Shown here in pieces: positions 27,758 to 35,944 of a DNA stretch of 64,000 bases. The notes beneath the pieces are model-generated. The model had not been told where the DNA came from and did not search any database. It was given only the letters and a program-made list of their open reading frames with translations. How positions within the stretch are numbered: position 1 is the stretch's first letter; each line of letters opens with the position of its first letter. Source of the DNA: JABDQA01 sp963759125 (GTDB lineage Bacteria > Desulfobacterota > Desulfobulbia > Desulfobulbales > Desulfocapsaceae); NCBI GenBank assembly GCA_963759125.1, contig CAVWXN010000005.1:124001-188000 (forward strand), read 5' to 3'. A program made the translations under genes and the position numbers.

Positions 27758-30085
27758 TTAGCGCTGCTGAGAGCTCTGGATGTATTCCCTGAATTTCTCA
27801 GCAGGAATGGCCGGACTGAACAGATATCCCTGCACGACCTCTACTTTTCTACTCTTCAGGAAATCGAACTGCTCTCTGGTTTCCACTCCCTCAGCGACCA
27901 GCCGTAAATCGAGAATCTGGGCCATGGCGATGATCGCATCAACCAGAGACATATTGTACTGATTTTCCATCATATCGTTGATGAAACTGCGATCTATTTT
28001 CAAAACCTGCAGCGGAAACTGTTTCAGGTAGCTCAACGAAGAATATCCCGTACCGAAGTCATCCAGCGACAGGGTTATTTTTCTATCAATCAGTTGATTG
28101 AGGATCTCCAGTGGTTCCTGAGCATCCTGCATCAGAAGGTTCTCGGTGATCTCAATTTCCAGCATGCTTTCTTCGAGGCCGCTCAGTTCAAGGGCACGGT
28201 CGACGATACTTAAGAAATTGCTGGATCTGAACTGTCTGGGTGAGATATTCACCGCCACCTGGAGATTACAGTCTGAATGTTCTTTCCAAATGACAGCTTC
28301 CTTACAGGCGTTTTCGATGACCCAGGAGCCGATTTCCTCGATGAGTCCGTATTTTTCGGCAACGGGAATAAAGATGGAGGGCGGCACCATGCCCAGGTCA
28401 GAATTCTGCCAGCGAACCAGCGCTTCGGCACCGACAACTCTTTCGGTTTTGGTATCGATTTTGGGCTGATAGTAGACAAACAACTCATCGTTTTTAATGG
28501 CGTGTCTCAATCGATTCTCGATGGCAAGCTGCTCGTCAATGTAGGCACGCAGCTCATGCGAGAAGAAGCGGTAGTGGGTATTGCTGTCCTTTTTGGCATA
28601 ATACATTGCCGTATCGGCATATTGCAGGAGCAGTTCCACCGAATTGCCGTCATCGGGATAGGTGCTGATGCCGATACTTGCAGAAGTGTAAATCTCGTTT
28701 GAATTGACGAAGAACGGTTCGGTGAAGGAGCTGATAATTTTATGAACCACCACTTCCGCCTGCTCTTGACGATCCAGACCCTCCAGCAGAACCAGAAATT
28801 CATCCCCTCCCATTCTGGCCGCCGTATCCGTCTCACGAAGCAGAAGCAGGATTCTATGGGCCACCAACTTCAGCAGTTCGTCGCCAGTCCCGTGCCCGAG
28901 AGTATCGTTGATGTCTTTGAAATTGTTCAGGTCGAGGTAAAGCAGCGCGACCTTGGAATTTTGCCGTTTAGCCCTGGCAAACGCGCTCCTGATATAACTG
29001 AGCATGTAATACCGGTTGGGCAGGTTGGTAAGCTGGTCGAAATTGGCCTGGTGAATGAGTTTTTTCTCGGCTTCATCCCGCTCGGTGATATCGAGGGCTG
29101 TCACCACATACACCGGTGGGTCCTCCTGAGCCGAAAACTGAATTCTGAGTTCCACCGGATAGGTGGTTCCATCTCTTCGTTTCTGCAACGTTTTATAGGT
29201 CAATGAATCTCTCGAACCTTGCTTGAGAGGAGTGACAAGAGAGAGAATTTCATCTCTGCTCAGATCGACAATGATGTCGTCCAGAGCCATCCTGGACAGT
29301 TCCTTCTCGTTGTAGCCCAGATTATCCAAGGCTCCCTTGTTGAACTGCAGACAGGTCAGGGTATCGGTGTCGACGATATAAAGTTCGTTGGAGCTGTCAT
29401 TTAATATCCTGCCCAGCCGGTTATTGAGCTGGTTTTTTTCTTCCTCGAGATCTTCGACCAGGGAGAGGTTCTCGTATCTGAGCTGTAGTGAAGAAACCAG
29501 GACCTCATTGAGCCGCTTGCTGGCCCGGGCCAAGGTAAAGAGATAGACAAGAACCAGGAAAGCGACGAAAATATTAATCGTTTCAGGAGCAAAGAAGGCA
29601 TAGATCACGACCGGAGCAAGCAGACAGACCGCATACCCTGTATAGCAGACATAATCTGCCACCAGCACCGTAAGGGCGCCGGCTGCCAGACCGGCAAGCA
29701 AGAGAACCGTAAACATCTGGTTGGGCACGCTGTCATACGGATGAAAGAAGACAATAGTGGAGCCAAATACCAGACCGACCGCCAGACTTGCAATCCGAAA
29801 ACGTATCAACCACAGCGGCCTCTCTTTGAAGCCGACGCCCTTTTCGAAATACATCTTGACCAGTATATGGCGGAACAGAAAGACAAGTACTAGAACTCCG
29901 TACCAGATGACGAGCGAGTACGTATGATGATAGGTAAACTGGAAACAGACATAGACAAAGCCACAAAAAAGATGTGCTACCGTACTGAGAAGATTGCTCG
30001 AATAGAGCGTATCTATCTTATCGGCAAGTATCTTATTGGTAAAATTATTATGAGAACGATTGTGCTGAGAATTGGAGCTCGCCAT
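27758..30085 (-). CDS. Membrane PAS-GGDEF-EAL cyclic-di-GMP signalling protein
   Basis: About 775 residues. The N-terminal third has roughly six membrane helices, then a coiled linker, a PAS domain (RILNDSSNELYIVDTDTLTC through ITERDEAEKKL), a GGDEF domain with an intact RMGGDEF motif, and an EAL domain with intact EALVRW, ENLLMQD and LDDFGTGYSS motifs. Both the cyclase and phosphodiesterase sites therefore look competent. The start is uncertain: the ATG at 30085 is preferred; the frame could extend to a TTG at 30157 whose purine-rich stretch is too close to serve as a ribosome site. It lies 240 bp downstream of, and on the same strand as, an RpfF-like signal synthase, which makes a signal-dependent role attractive but unproven. 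Confidence 0.9.
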   Translation of the reverse strand: MASSNSQHNRSHNNFTNKILADKIDTLYSSNLLSTVAHLFCGFVYVCFQFTYHHTYSLVIWYGVLVLVFLFRHILVKMYFEKGVGFKERPLWLIRFRIASLAVGLVFGSTIVFFHPYDSVPNQMFTVLLLAGLAAGALTVLVADYVCYTGYAVCLLAPVVIYAFFAPETINIFVAFLVLVYLFTLARASKRLNEVLVSSLQLRYENLSLVEDLEEEKNQLNNRLGRILNDSSNELYIVDTDTLTCLQFNKGALDNLGYNEKELSRMALDDIIVDLSRDEILSLVTPLKQGSRDSLTYKTLQKRRDGTTYPVELRIQFSAQEDPPVYVVTALDITERDEAEKKLIHQANFDQLTNLPNRYYMLSYIRSAFARAKRQNSKVALLYLDLNNFKDINDTLGHGTGDELLKLVAHRILLLLRETDTAARMGGDEFLVLLEGLDRQEQAEVVVHKIISSFTEPFFVNSNEIYTSASIGISTYPDDGNSVELLLQYADTAMYYAKKDSNTHYRFFSHELRAYIDEQLAIENRLRHAIKNDELFVYYQPKIDTKTERVVGAEALVRWQNSDLGMVPPSIFIPVAEKYGLIEEIGSWVIENACKEAVIWKEHSDCNLQVAVNISPRQFRSSNFLSIVDRALELSGLEESMLEIEITENLLMQDAQEPLEILNQLIDRKITLSLDDFGTGYSSLSYLKQFPLQVLKIDRSFINDMMENQYNMSLVDAIIAMAQILDLRLVAEGVETREQFDFLKSRKVEVVQGYLFSPAIPAEKFREYIQSSQQR

Positions 30086-30325
30086 CTGCTGTATAACTTG
30101 GTATTTCCCGATAATAAATCTATACACCTCTGATTGGAGGAACACGAGTCCAGCCAATCCCTTTAGTTAACAACCATCCTATCAGAATGACAAAGAAAAA
30201 TAAAACATTCTTCCAGTATGTTAAGAAAAAAGGATAGCCGACTTCAGCTACTGATGTCCGCAGACGGAAACGTTCGGGAAGGATGGGCAGGAAAATATTG
30301 AGTCGGCTGCCAGCGCAGCCGACTA

Positions 30326-31351
30326 CTAATTGCTGATCCCCATTATGTCGATCGCCCGGCGATCGTAGTTGGTTCTTCGCTCATAAAGAATGTGATTCCC
30401 ACTGCTGTCAGTCAACGGGAAACTGTTGCCGATAGGATTGATGCGGCGATCCTGTTTGGTCCTGACCAGGTGAACCTTCTTCGGCTTGTGCTCCACTGTC
30501 ATTTGCCCGCGATTCTGGGCCAGAACGAATCGGGCCATGGTCTTCAAGTCTTTTTCTTTCAACTGCAGCGCCGCGTCCACCCAAACTTTGGTTATCTCCA
30601 TCAGTTCCTGGTAGGTTACGGGGTTAAAGAGCTGTCTTACCCTATGAACAGACTGCAGTCCGTTGGAGGCGCGCCGGTGTTTGCGTATAAAACAATCGAC
30701 CGCTTCATACCCTTGCCCGGACTCGGCCAGAATATCAACTATTCCCATTTTATGAAGCTCCGGACCGCTATAGATCTTTCCTGTGGTGATCATCTCCTCG
30801 GCTTTTACCATTCCCACCTTTCTGCCAAGAAAACTATACGCTCCCATTCCCGGGAAGAGATTGAAACGGATTTCCGGTAATCCCATCTGGCTATGCTTTT
30901 CAGCAATAAGATAATTGCTCGACATGGCCGATTCAAAGCCACCCCCCAGAGCCGAACCTTCAACATAAGAGATGGTTGTCAGCGGCAGGTTAAGATTTAC
31001 CATGTTCGTGTAACATATATCGATGCAATAGGTAGCATATTCGAGCAATTGCTGTCGATTGCAATTCTTTATTAAGTGTATGAAAAGCTCCAGGTCACCA
31101 CCGAGATTGAATACTCCCGGAGTCTGGGAGGCCAGAATCATATACCTGATGGGAAACTCGTCCTGCCCTTTTCCGGATTCGAAATGTCTTATAACGGCTT
31201 GCTGAATCTGTTTGGATTCCTGCAGCATCAGAGGAGAAAAACAGGGGCGCAGCTGCGGCTTGAAATAACACCAGAGCGCTTCCTGATTTCGATCATAACG
31301 AACAGACATTTCCTTATAGGGGCCAAAAATCTCTCTAAATTGATCAGACAT
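30326..31351 (-). CDS. RpfF-like diffusible-signal-factor synthase (crotonase fold)
   Basis: The 341-residue enoyl-CoA hydratase-superfamily protein has the sequence SYVEGSALGGGFESAMSSNY, then MGLPEIRFNLFPGMGAYSF. In Xanthomonas RpfF the catalytic pair Glu141/Glu161 lies in the same two motifs (GGGFE and GxPE), and the following NLFPGMGAYSFL stretch is nearly identical to what I recall of RpfF, which separates it from ordinary crotonases. RpfF makes cis-2-unsaturated fatty-acid signals from acyl-ACP. About 45 residues at the C-terminus, rich in Arg/Asp (TKQDRRINP...ERRTNYDRR), are extra relative to RpfF at about 290 residues. RBS AAGGAAAAAG supports the start. It is upstream of a PAS-GGDEF-EAL gene. 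Confidence 0.82.
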   Translation of the reverse strand: MSDQFREIFGPYKEMSVRYDRNQEALWCYFKPQLRPCFSPLMLQESKQIQQAVIRHFESGKGQDEFPIRYMILASQTPGVFNLGGDLELFIHLIKNCNRQQLLEYATYCIDICYTNMVNLNLPLTTISYVEGSALGGGFESAMSSNYLIAEKHSQMGLPEIRFNLFPGMGAYSFLGRKVGMVKAEEMITTGKIYSGPELHKMGIVDILAESGQGYEAVDCFIRKHRRASNGLQSVHRVRQLFNPVTYQELMEITKVWVDAALQLKEKDLKTMARFVLAQNRGQMTVEHKPKKVHLVRTKQDRRINPIGNSFPLTDSSGNHILYERRTNYDRRAIDIMGISN

Positions 31352-31474
31352 GCTTTTTCCTTTTCAAGACCGCGGGGCTTACAGTTAAAATTTTGACACA
31401 TTATCCATGTTTTCGATTATCATCCCGAAGACAATTCGTGTTTTTCGCCCGTAAACCGGGGTGACTGGTCAAAA

Positions 31475-31507
31475 TATTGTCATCTGGACAATACTCAATT
31501 GCTTGAG
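31475..31507. promoter_or_regulatory. Tandem palindromes between the RpfF-like and DUF3786 genes
   Basis: TATTGTC-N5-GACAATA (31475-31493, perfect) is directly followed by CTCAA-N4-TTGAG (31494-31507, perfect). The pair sits in the 238-bp divergent region, 124 bp ahead of the RpfF-like start, and has the size and symmetry of transcription-factor operators. No cognate regulator can be named. Confidence 0.4.
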
Positions 31508-31589
31508 TTGCAAAAGAGAAGCCAGATTGGCTAGTGATAAAAAAAGCGCTAATTAAAGAATTACCTCACCGGAAGCCGCGAGATACCTG

Positions 31590-32507
31590 ATGCCCACCGG
31601 AGCCTGCGGAATAAACTGTGATGCCTGCCGTCTGAACCACAGGGGTCTTTGCTCCAGCTGCGGCAGCGGGGCAAGTGAACAGGCACGGCTGAAGATTGAG
31701 GCCCAGCGGCGTCTACTGGGGGCTCCCTGTCCGATTCTTGCCTGCGCCCAGTTGAATCGTATTGACTATTGTTTGAGGGACTGCGATCAATTCCCCTGCG
31801 AGAATTTTTCCGGGAACGGTATCTCAGGCTTTCCGTTCAGCGAGGGCTATCTGAATATGCAAAAACGAAGGAGGGTTCTGTTGGAGGATACCAACCAAAA
31901 CGAAGAGACGTTAGTAATACCGGATCAGCATTGGCAGGTACTAAGTGACAGGGGAACTGACGATATAGTTCGATGCTCGGGCGCCACACTTCTGGAAGAC
32001 GGCTCGTTTCAGCTTGAGATGCTCGCCCGGCGTCTGCGGATTGACGTTGACCGCAGACTCGTTGAGGTAGATTACCAGGGCCATTGGCAACCGGCACCTC
32101 TGCTGGTTGCTTTTGTTGCCGTCGTCTATCTGGTCAACAGCAGGTCCGTTCCCCTGAGCGGACGCTGGGTCAGTGAAAAAGACCTGTCCTGCAGCGAGTT
32201 TTTTCGGGGGCCCCACCTATTGCGTATTGAACCGGTACTAAACAGATTTGGCCACGCTGCCGATGAGTTCATTATAGCAGCAAAAGCTTACGGTGGTGTT
32301 GAAACTGGTGATGTCGGGGATGCGGCCGTCAGGCTCTGGGTCTTTCCAGCCATCCCCCTCAAACTCATTCTCTGGTGCGGCGATGATGAGCTTGAACCGG
32401 CCCTGACCGTGATGTTTGACCAGTCGGTCGATGTATTGCTGCCCGGAGACGGAATCTGGGCTCTTGTTCAGATGGTGTGCGAAACACTCGCTGACCAGAG
32501 CCTATAG
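31590..32507 (+). CDS. DUF3795/DUF3786 protein with Cys-rich N-terminus
   Basis: A 305-residue cytosolic protein. Residues 1-80 hold a cysteine-rich segment (CGINCDACRLNHRGLCSSCG, then CPILACAQ and DYCLRDCDQFPC) of the DUF3795 type, likely to bind a metal or iron-sulfur cluster. Residues 110-305 match the DUF3786 pattern (an LLVAFVAVVYLVN core, GRWVSEKDL, and AIPLKLILWCGDDELEP near the end). In anaerobes DUF3786 proteins often occur with C1 or corrinoid metabolism, but no such genes are present here. It is transcribed away from the RpfF-like gene and followed by a hairpin at 32546-32570. Confidence 0.8.
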   Translation: MPTGACGINCDACRLNHRGLCSSCGSGASEQARLKIEAQRRLLGAPCPILACAQLNRIDYCLRDCDQFPCENFSGNGISGFPFSEGYLNMQKRRRVLLEDTNQNEETLVIPDQHWQVLSDRGTDDIVRCSGATLLEDGSFQLEMLARRLRIDVDRRLVEVDYQGHWQPAPLLVAFVAVVYLVNSRSVPLSGRWVSEKDLSCSEFFRGPHLLRIEPVLNRFGHAADEFIIAAKAYGGVETGDVGDAAVRLWVFPAIPLKLILWCGDDELEPALTVMFDQSVDVLLPGDGIWALVQMVCETLADQSL

Positions 32508-32545
32508 AGACCTTTGGGAAAGCCTTGCAAGGACGCGGAATTTGC

Positions 32546-32570
32546 GGGGACACAATTCGATTGTGTCCCC
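32546..32570. repeat. REP-like palindromic hairpin, copy 1
   Basis: GGGGACACAAT and its exact complement (11 bp) flank a 3-nt loop, followed by TCTTTCTT. It is nearly identical to the hairpin at 33534-33559. The GGGGACACAAT sequence is of the kind found with REP-associated tyrosine (Y1) transposases; it may also serve as the terminator of the DUF3786 gene. Confidence 0.65.
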
Positions 32571-32591
32571 TCTTTCTTCCGTCCCCCTCCT

Positions 32592-33449
32592 TCAATCAAG
32601 TTCGACGATATCCAAGCTGTGATCCATTAAATCAGTGATCAACAGCCTGTTTCTGAGTCCCGACGGATCACCCACTGCCATGGCAACCACCTCGGCGCAC
32701 TCCATGGCCGCCAGGGTAATGGCGGCAAAAGGCAGTGTTCCCAAGGTTTTTTCCACCCCCCTGTGAGATGCCTTTTCTGGCGGGCCGTAAATCCTGGACA
32801 GCCCCTGATCCCCCGGATAGATAACCGTGAGCTGGCCGGAGGTACCGCCGATGGCGGCCGACACCATGGTTATTGCCATTTTTCTGCAGGCCGCCTCCAG
32901 GGTGAACCGATCCGTTATCGAATCGAGGCAGTCGACGGCGATATCAGCTCCGCTCAGCAATCGCGGAGCATTCTCGGCAGTGAGAAAGGAGGACACCGAT
33001 TGGGTTTCCACCGCCGGATTGACCGCTTTCACCCGTTTTGCTGCAACCGCAGCCTTTTGTTCCCCCAGCACCTCGGTGCTGCTCAGCAGCTGCCGGTTCA
33101 GGTTGGAATCATCGAAATGATCTCCATCCACCAGGATCAGACCGCCGATGCCTATCCGGGCCAGGATTTCGGTGACCGTTCCGCCGAGGCCGCCAAGTCC
33201 GATGACAGCGACACGGCTCTGTAAAAGTTTAATCTGATCCTCGCTGGAGAGCCGTTTCTGGTTTCTGGCATAGACCTCGGGGACAACTCCTTGCTGCAGC
33301 GCTGCGAGCTGAACCGCTTTATGGTCCGAGCCATGGCTGTCGGCCAGGCGGTGCTGATCCGCAAACGAAAGTGAGAGATAACTGCTGCCGTCGAGTCGCT
33401 CTTTTGGAGCCGCAGCCTCGGCAACCTTTTCGATCAAACCTTCCCGCAT
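32592..33449 (-). CDS. ThiF/MoeB/HesA-family E1-like adenylyltransferase
   Basis: A 285-residue protein with the nucleotide-binding loop VAVIGLGGLGGTVTEILARIG, DGDHFDDSNLNRQ (the R finger region), KAAVAAKRV, and the conserved DCLDSITDRFTLEAAC segment. These show an ATP-binding Rossmann domain that activates the C-terminus of a ubiquitin-like sulfur carrier. The CxxC zinc pairs and the usual catalytic Cys of MoeB are not evident, so the partner and product are uncertain. The N-terminal 65 residues are an extra region. RBS GGAGGAG precedes the ATG. The gene is bracketed by two near-identical hairpins, and a remnant-like 18-codon frame lies upstream. Confidence 0.8.
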   Translation of the reverse strand: MREGLIEKVAEAAAPKERLDGSSYLSLSFADQHRLADSHGSDHKAVQLAALQQGVVPEVYARNQKRLSSEDQIKLLQSRVAVIGLGGLGGTVTEILARIGIGGLILVDGDHFDDSNLNRQLLSSTEVLGEQKAAVAAKRVKAVNPAVETQSVSSFLTAENAPRLLSGADIAVDCLDSITDRFTLEAACRKMAITMVSAAIGGTSGQLTVIYPGDQGLSRIYGPPEKASHRGVEKTLGTLPFAAITLAAMECAEVVAMAVGDPSGLRNRLLITDLMDHSLDIVELD

Positions 33450-33533
33450 TTTCTCCTCCGTCTCGATGTCGCCTCACTGCAGAGCGGCATAGGCCTCCTT
33501 GTACTGATTGCGCTCGCGTGTCAAAAACATACT

Positions 33534-33559
33534 GGGGACACAATACAAATTGTGTCCCC
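33534..33559. repeat. REP-like palindromic hairpin, copy 2
   Basis: The same 11-bp arms GGGGACACAAT / ATTGTGTCCCC as at 32546, here with a 4-nt loop ACAA. Together the copies bracket the ThiF-family gene and about 85 bp of its upstream sequence. Confidence 0.65.
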
Positions 33560-33577
33560 TCTCGCTACTTTATCTTC

Positions 33578-33725
33578 GAGGTTATCTTGAAAAACTAGGG
33601 TTTTTGTTCAAAGTCGAGGAGTACGGGAAAATTGAACCGGAAGCGTATATTCAATACGCTGAGGACTCAATTTTGCCGCACAACTAAGAATTTTGGGCAA
33701 AAAGACAATTTTTCAAGGTGACCTC
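33578..33725. repeat. Fold-back intergenic repeat, copy 2
   Basis: About 148 bp with terminal inverted repeats of 17 bp (33578-33594 and 33709-33725, two G-U pairs). It shares GAGGACTCAATTT and AAAAGACAATTTTT with the copy at 38091 in the same order and spacing, with further scattered identity. It overlaps the last codons of plsY. Confidence 0.7.
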
Positions 33726-34306
33726 CAGCTCTTTTCCTCACCCCTGAGCAGCCTGGCGATGTTCTCATGATGCTTGATCCAGATCAGCAGCGCGATTGCT
33801 GCACCAGTTATAATCGCCCCAGCCGGTTCTCCCAGAACCCAGAGCCAGAGAGGGAACAGAGCTGAGGCCAGCAGCGATCCCGCAGAGACGAATCCGGACA
33901 GCCCCACCGTGGCCACGAAGACGACAAAACTGATGGCAATTGCCACGGGAGAGAGAAACAGAAACACTCCCAGCCCGGTGGCCACCCCCTTGCCGCCTTT
34001 AAATCCCAGGTAGACAGGGAACATATGGCCGACCACGGCGAGAATCCCGCAAAGCAGCAGCAATGTTTCCCGGTTTGGTCCTTCCGGCAGCAGCTTCGAA
34101 GCCAGATAGATCGGCAGAAACCCCTTCAGGCAATCCAGCACGAGGGTGATAATACCGAATTTTTTTCCGAGCAGGCGGGTAACATTGGTGGCCCCGATAT
34201 TGCCGCTGCCCGAGGCGCGGACGTCGATGCCGACCAGTCTGCCGATCAGCAGACCAAAGGGAATAGCGCCGACAAGGTAACTTGCAATTGGCAACAGGAT
34301 GTTCAT
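33713..34306 (-). CDS. plsY: Glycerol-3-phosphate acyltransferase (acyl-phosphate dependent)
   Basis: A 197-residue inner-membrane enzyme that makes lysophosphatidic acid from acyl-phosphate. The three conserved loops are seen: YLVGAIPFGLLIGRLVGIDVR with ASGSGNIGATNVTRLLG, the GHMFPVYLGFKGGKGVATGLGV loop (in part), and LLIWIKHHENIARLLRGEE. Length and topology of about five helices are normal. Its stop lies within the fold-back repeat at 33578-33725, so the repeat supplies the last few residues. Confidence 0.95.
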   Translation of the reverse strand: MNILLPIASYLVGAIPFGLLIGRLVGIDVRASGSGNIGATNVTRLLGKKFGIITLVLDCLKGFLPIYLASKLLPEGPNRETLLLLCGILAVVGHMFPVYLGFKGGKGVATGLGVFLFLSPVAIAISFVVFVATVGLSGFVSAGSLLASALFPLWLWVLGEPAGAIITGAAIALLIWIKHHENIARLLRGEEKSWRSP

Positions 34307-34470
34307 AATGTAGCTGTATTTAATTTCAGATAGTAACTAGAAACGGCAGTGTAGCCTGTTCCCAGCGGCAACGCAAGAACGGGCAAGATCGCACCAATGA
34401 GCATTGGTCAAGAAGCACGGCCTGTGGTAAAGTGCAGCATTGACAGAGAATATCATCATATTTCATAGAC

Positions 34471-34986
34471 ATGGCAATCAGGAAAATAATCGAATACCCA
34501 GAGCCGCTGCTCAGGCTCAAAGCCAAAAAAGTAGATGTTTTCGACGATGAACTCAAGATTCTTACCGAGGACATGGCCGAGACCATGTGGGAGGCCCCCG
34601 GCATTGGCCTGGCGGCGCCGCAGGTGGCCCAGTCTTTAAGGGTCATTGTCGTCGATATCACAGAACCGGGTGAAGAGAAAAAACACCTGGCCCTGGTCAA
34701 CCCGGAAATCGTCGAACACGAAGGCACCCAATTGGATGAGGAAGGCTGTCTGAGCGTACCGGAACTCACCGCTCAGGTGCAGCGCTACAAGAAGGTTACC
34801 GTCGATTACCAGGCCGAGGACGGAACCAGCAATCAACTGGTTGCCGAAGATCGGTTCGCCGTGGTTCTCCAACATGAGATAGACCACCTCAATGGCGTGC
34901 TGTTCATCGATCACCTCTCCCCGCTGAAGCGCAATCTCTACAAGAAAAAACGCAAAAAGATGCTGGCCCTGGAGCAGACCGGCTGA
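34471..34986 (+). CDS. def: Peptide deformylase
   Basis: A 171-residue metalloenzyme that removes the formyl group from nascent proteins. It has all three motifs: GIGLAAPQVA (about residue 46), EGCLSVPE (Cys metal ligand, about 91) and QHEIDHLNGVLFID (two His ligands and catalytic Glu, about 134). The stop codon overlaps the fmt start (TGATG). It begins the four-gene unit def-fmt-larC-pgpA. Confidence 0.97.
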   Translation: MAIRKIIEYPEPLLRLKAKKVDVFDDELKILTEDMAETMWEAPGIGLAAPQVAQSLRVIVVDITEPGEEKKHLALVNPEIVEHEGTQLDEEGCLSVPELTAQVQRYKKVTVDYQAEDGTSNQLVAEDRFAVVLQHEIDHLNGVLFIDHLSPLKRNLYKKKRKKMLALEQTG

Positions 34987-35942
34987 TGGATCGGAAACCA
35001 TTTCGCATCATCTTCATGGGCACACCCGATTTTGCGGTCCCCGCTCTGGAATCACTCATCCAGGGACCTGACGAGATCATTGCCGTAGTGAGCCAGCCAG
35101 ACCGGCCAAAAGGCAGAGGCAGGAAACTGGTACCTCCCCCCGTCAAATTGCTCGCCCAGAAGTTTGGGATCGACCTCTACCAGCCGACGAGAATCAAATC
35201 TTCAGAATTTATAACCACCCTGAAGAGCTATGATCCGGATATAATTGTCGTAGCGGCCTACGGCAGGATTCTGCCCGAGACGATCATCGAACTTCCCCGG
35301 CACGGCTGTATCAATGTCCATGGTTCACTTCTGCCACGACACCGCGGGGCTGCCCCGATCCAATGGTCCATCATCAAAGGCGACCCCGAGGTCGGGGTGA
35401 CCATCATGCAGATGGACAAGGGAATGGACACCGGCGATATCCTGATGAAAGCGGCCCTTGAGCCCAACCCAGATGAAACGTCCGGCACCCTCTTTCCCAA
35501 AATTGCCAGGCTCGGCAGCCAGACCTTGATGGATACCCTGGATATGCTGGCCCAAGGGGGCATGGCAATGATAAACCAGGATGGCAGCGAGGCTACCAGC
35601 GCCCCGATGCTGAGAAAAGATGACGGCCTCATCGACTGGTCCAGGCCGGCCCAGGAAATCCATTGCCTGATCCGGGGACTCGATCCATGGCCGACGGCGT
35701 TTTCTTTTCTCAAGGGCAGGAAATTTCAGTTTTTCAGCCCCGAAGTGGTTCATCAGAGCAGTACCCGGCAGCCCGGCACTCTGCTCCGCGCCGACCGAGA
35801 AGGACTGCTGATAGCGGCCGGCGGCACCTGTCTGTTAATCAAAGACATAAAGATGGAAGGGAAACGGCGCATGGCCGTTGCTGATTTTCTCAACGGTTTG
35901 CCACTTGAACTTGGCATCGTTTTCGGCTCCCAGAGCAATTAG
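34986..35942 (+). CDS. fmt: Methionyl-tRNA formyltransferase
   Basis: A 318-residue enzyme that formylates initiator Met-tRNA. It shows IIFMGTPDFAVPALESL, SQPDRPKGRGRKL, the catalytic HGSLLPRHRGAAPIQW (with Asn-Val before it), and QMDKGMDTGDIL. The C-terminal tRNA-binding domain is present (PGTLLRADREGLLIAAGG). It is translationally coupled to def and lies two bases ahead of larC. Confidence 0.97.
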   Translation: MDRKPFRIIFMGTPDFAVPALESLIQGPDEIIAVVSQPDRPKGRGRKLVPPPVKLLAQKFGIDLYQPTRIKSSEFITTLKSYDPDIIVVAAYGRILPETIIELPRHGCINVHGSLLPRHRGAAPIQWSIIKGDPEVGVTIMQMDKGMDTGDILMKAALEPNPDETSGTLFPKIARLGSQTLMDTLDMLAQGGMAMINQDGSEATSAPMLRKDDGLIDWSRPAQEIHCLIRGLDPWPTAFSFLKGRKFQFFSPEVVHQSSTRQPGTLLRADREGLLIAAGGTCLLIKDIKMEGKRRMAVADFLNGLPLELGIVFGSQSN

Positions 35943-35944
35943 CC

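Noticed and set aside
33474..33530. 18-codon minus-strand frame ahead of the ThiF-family gene
   Set aside because: Too short to accept as a gene; mentioned only as a possible remnant.
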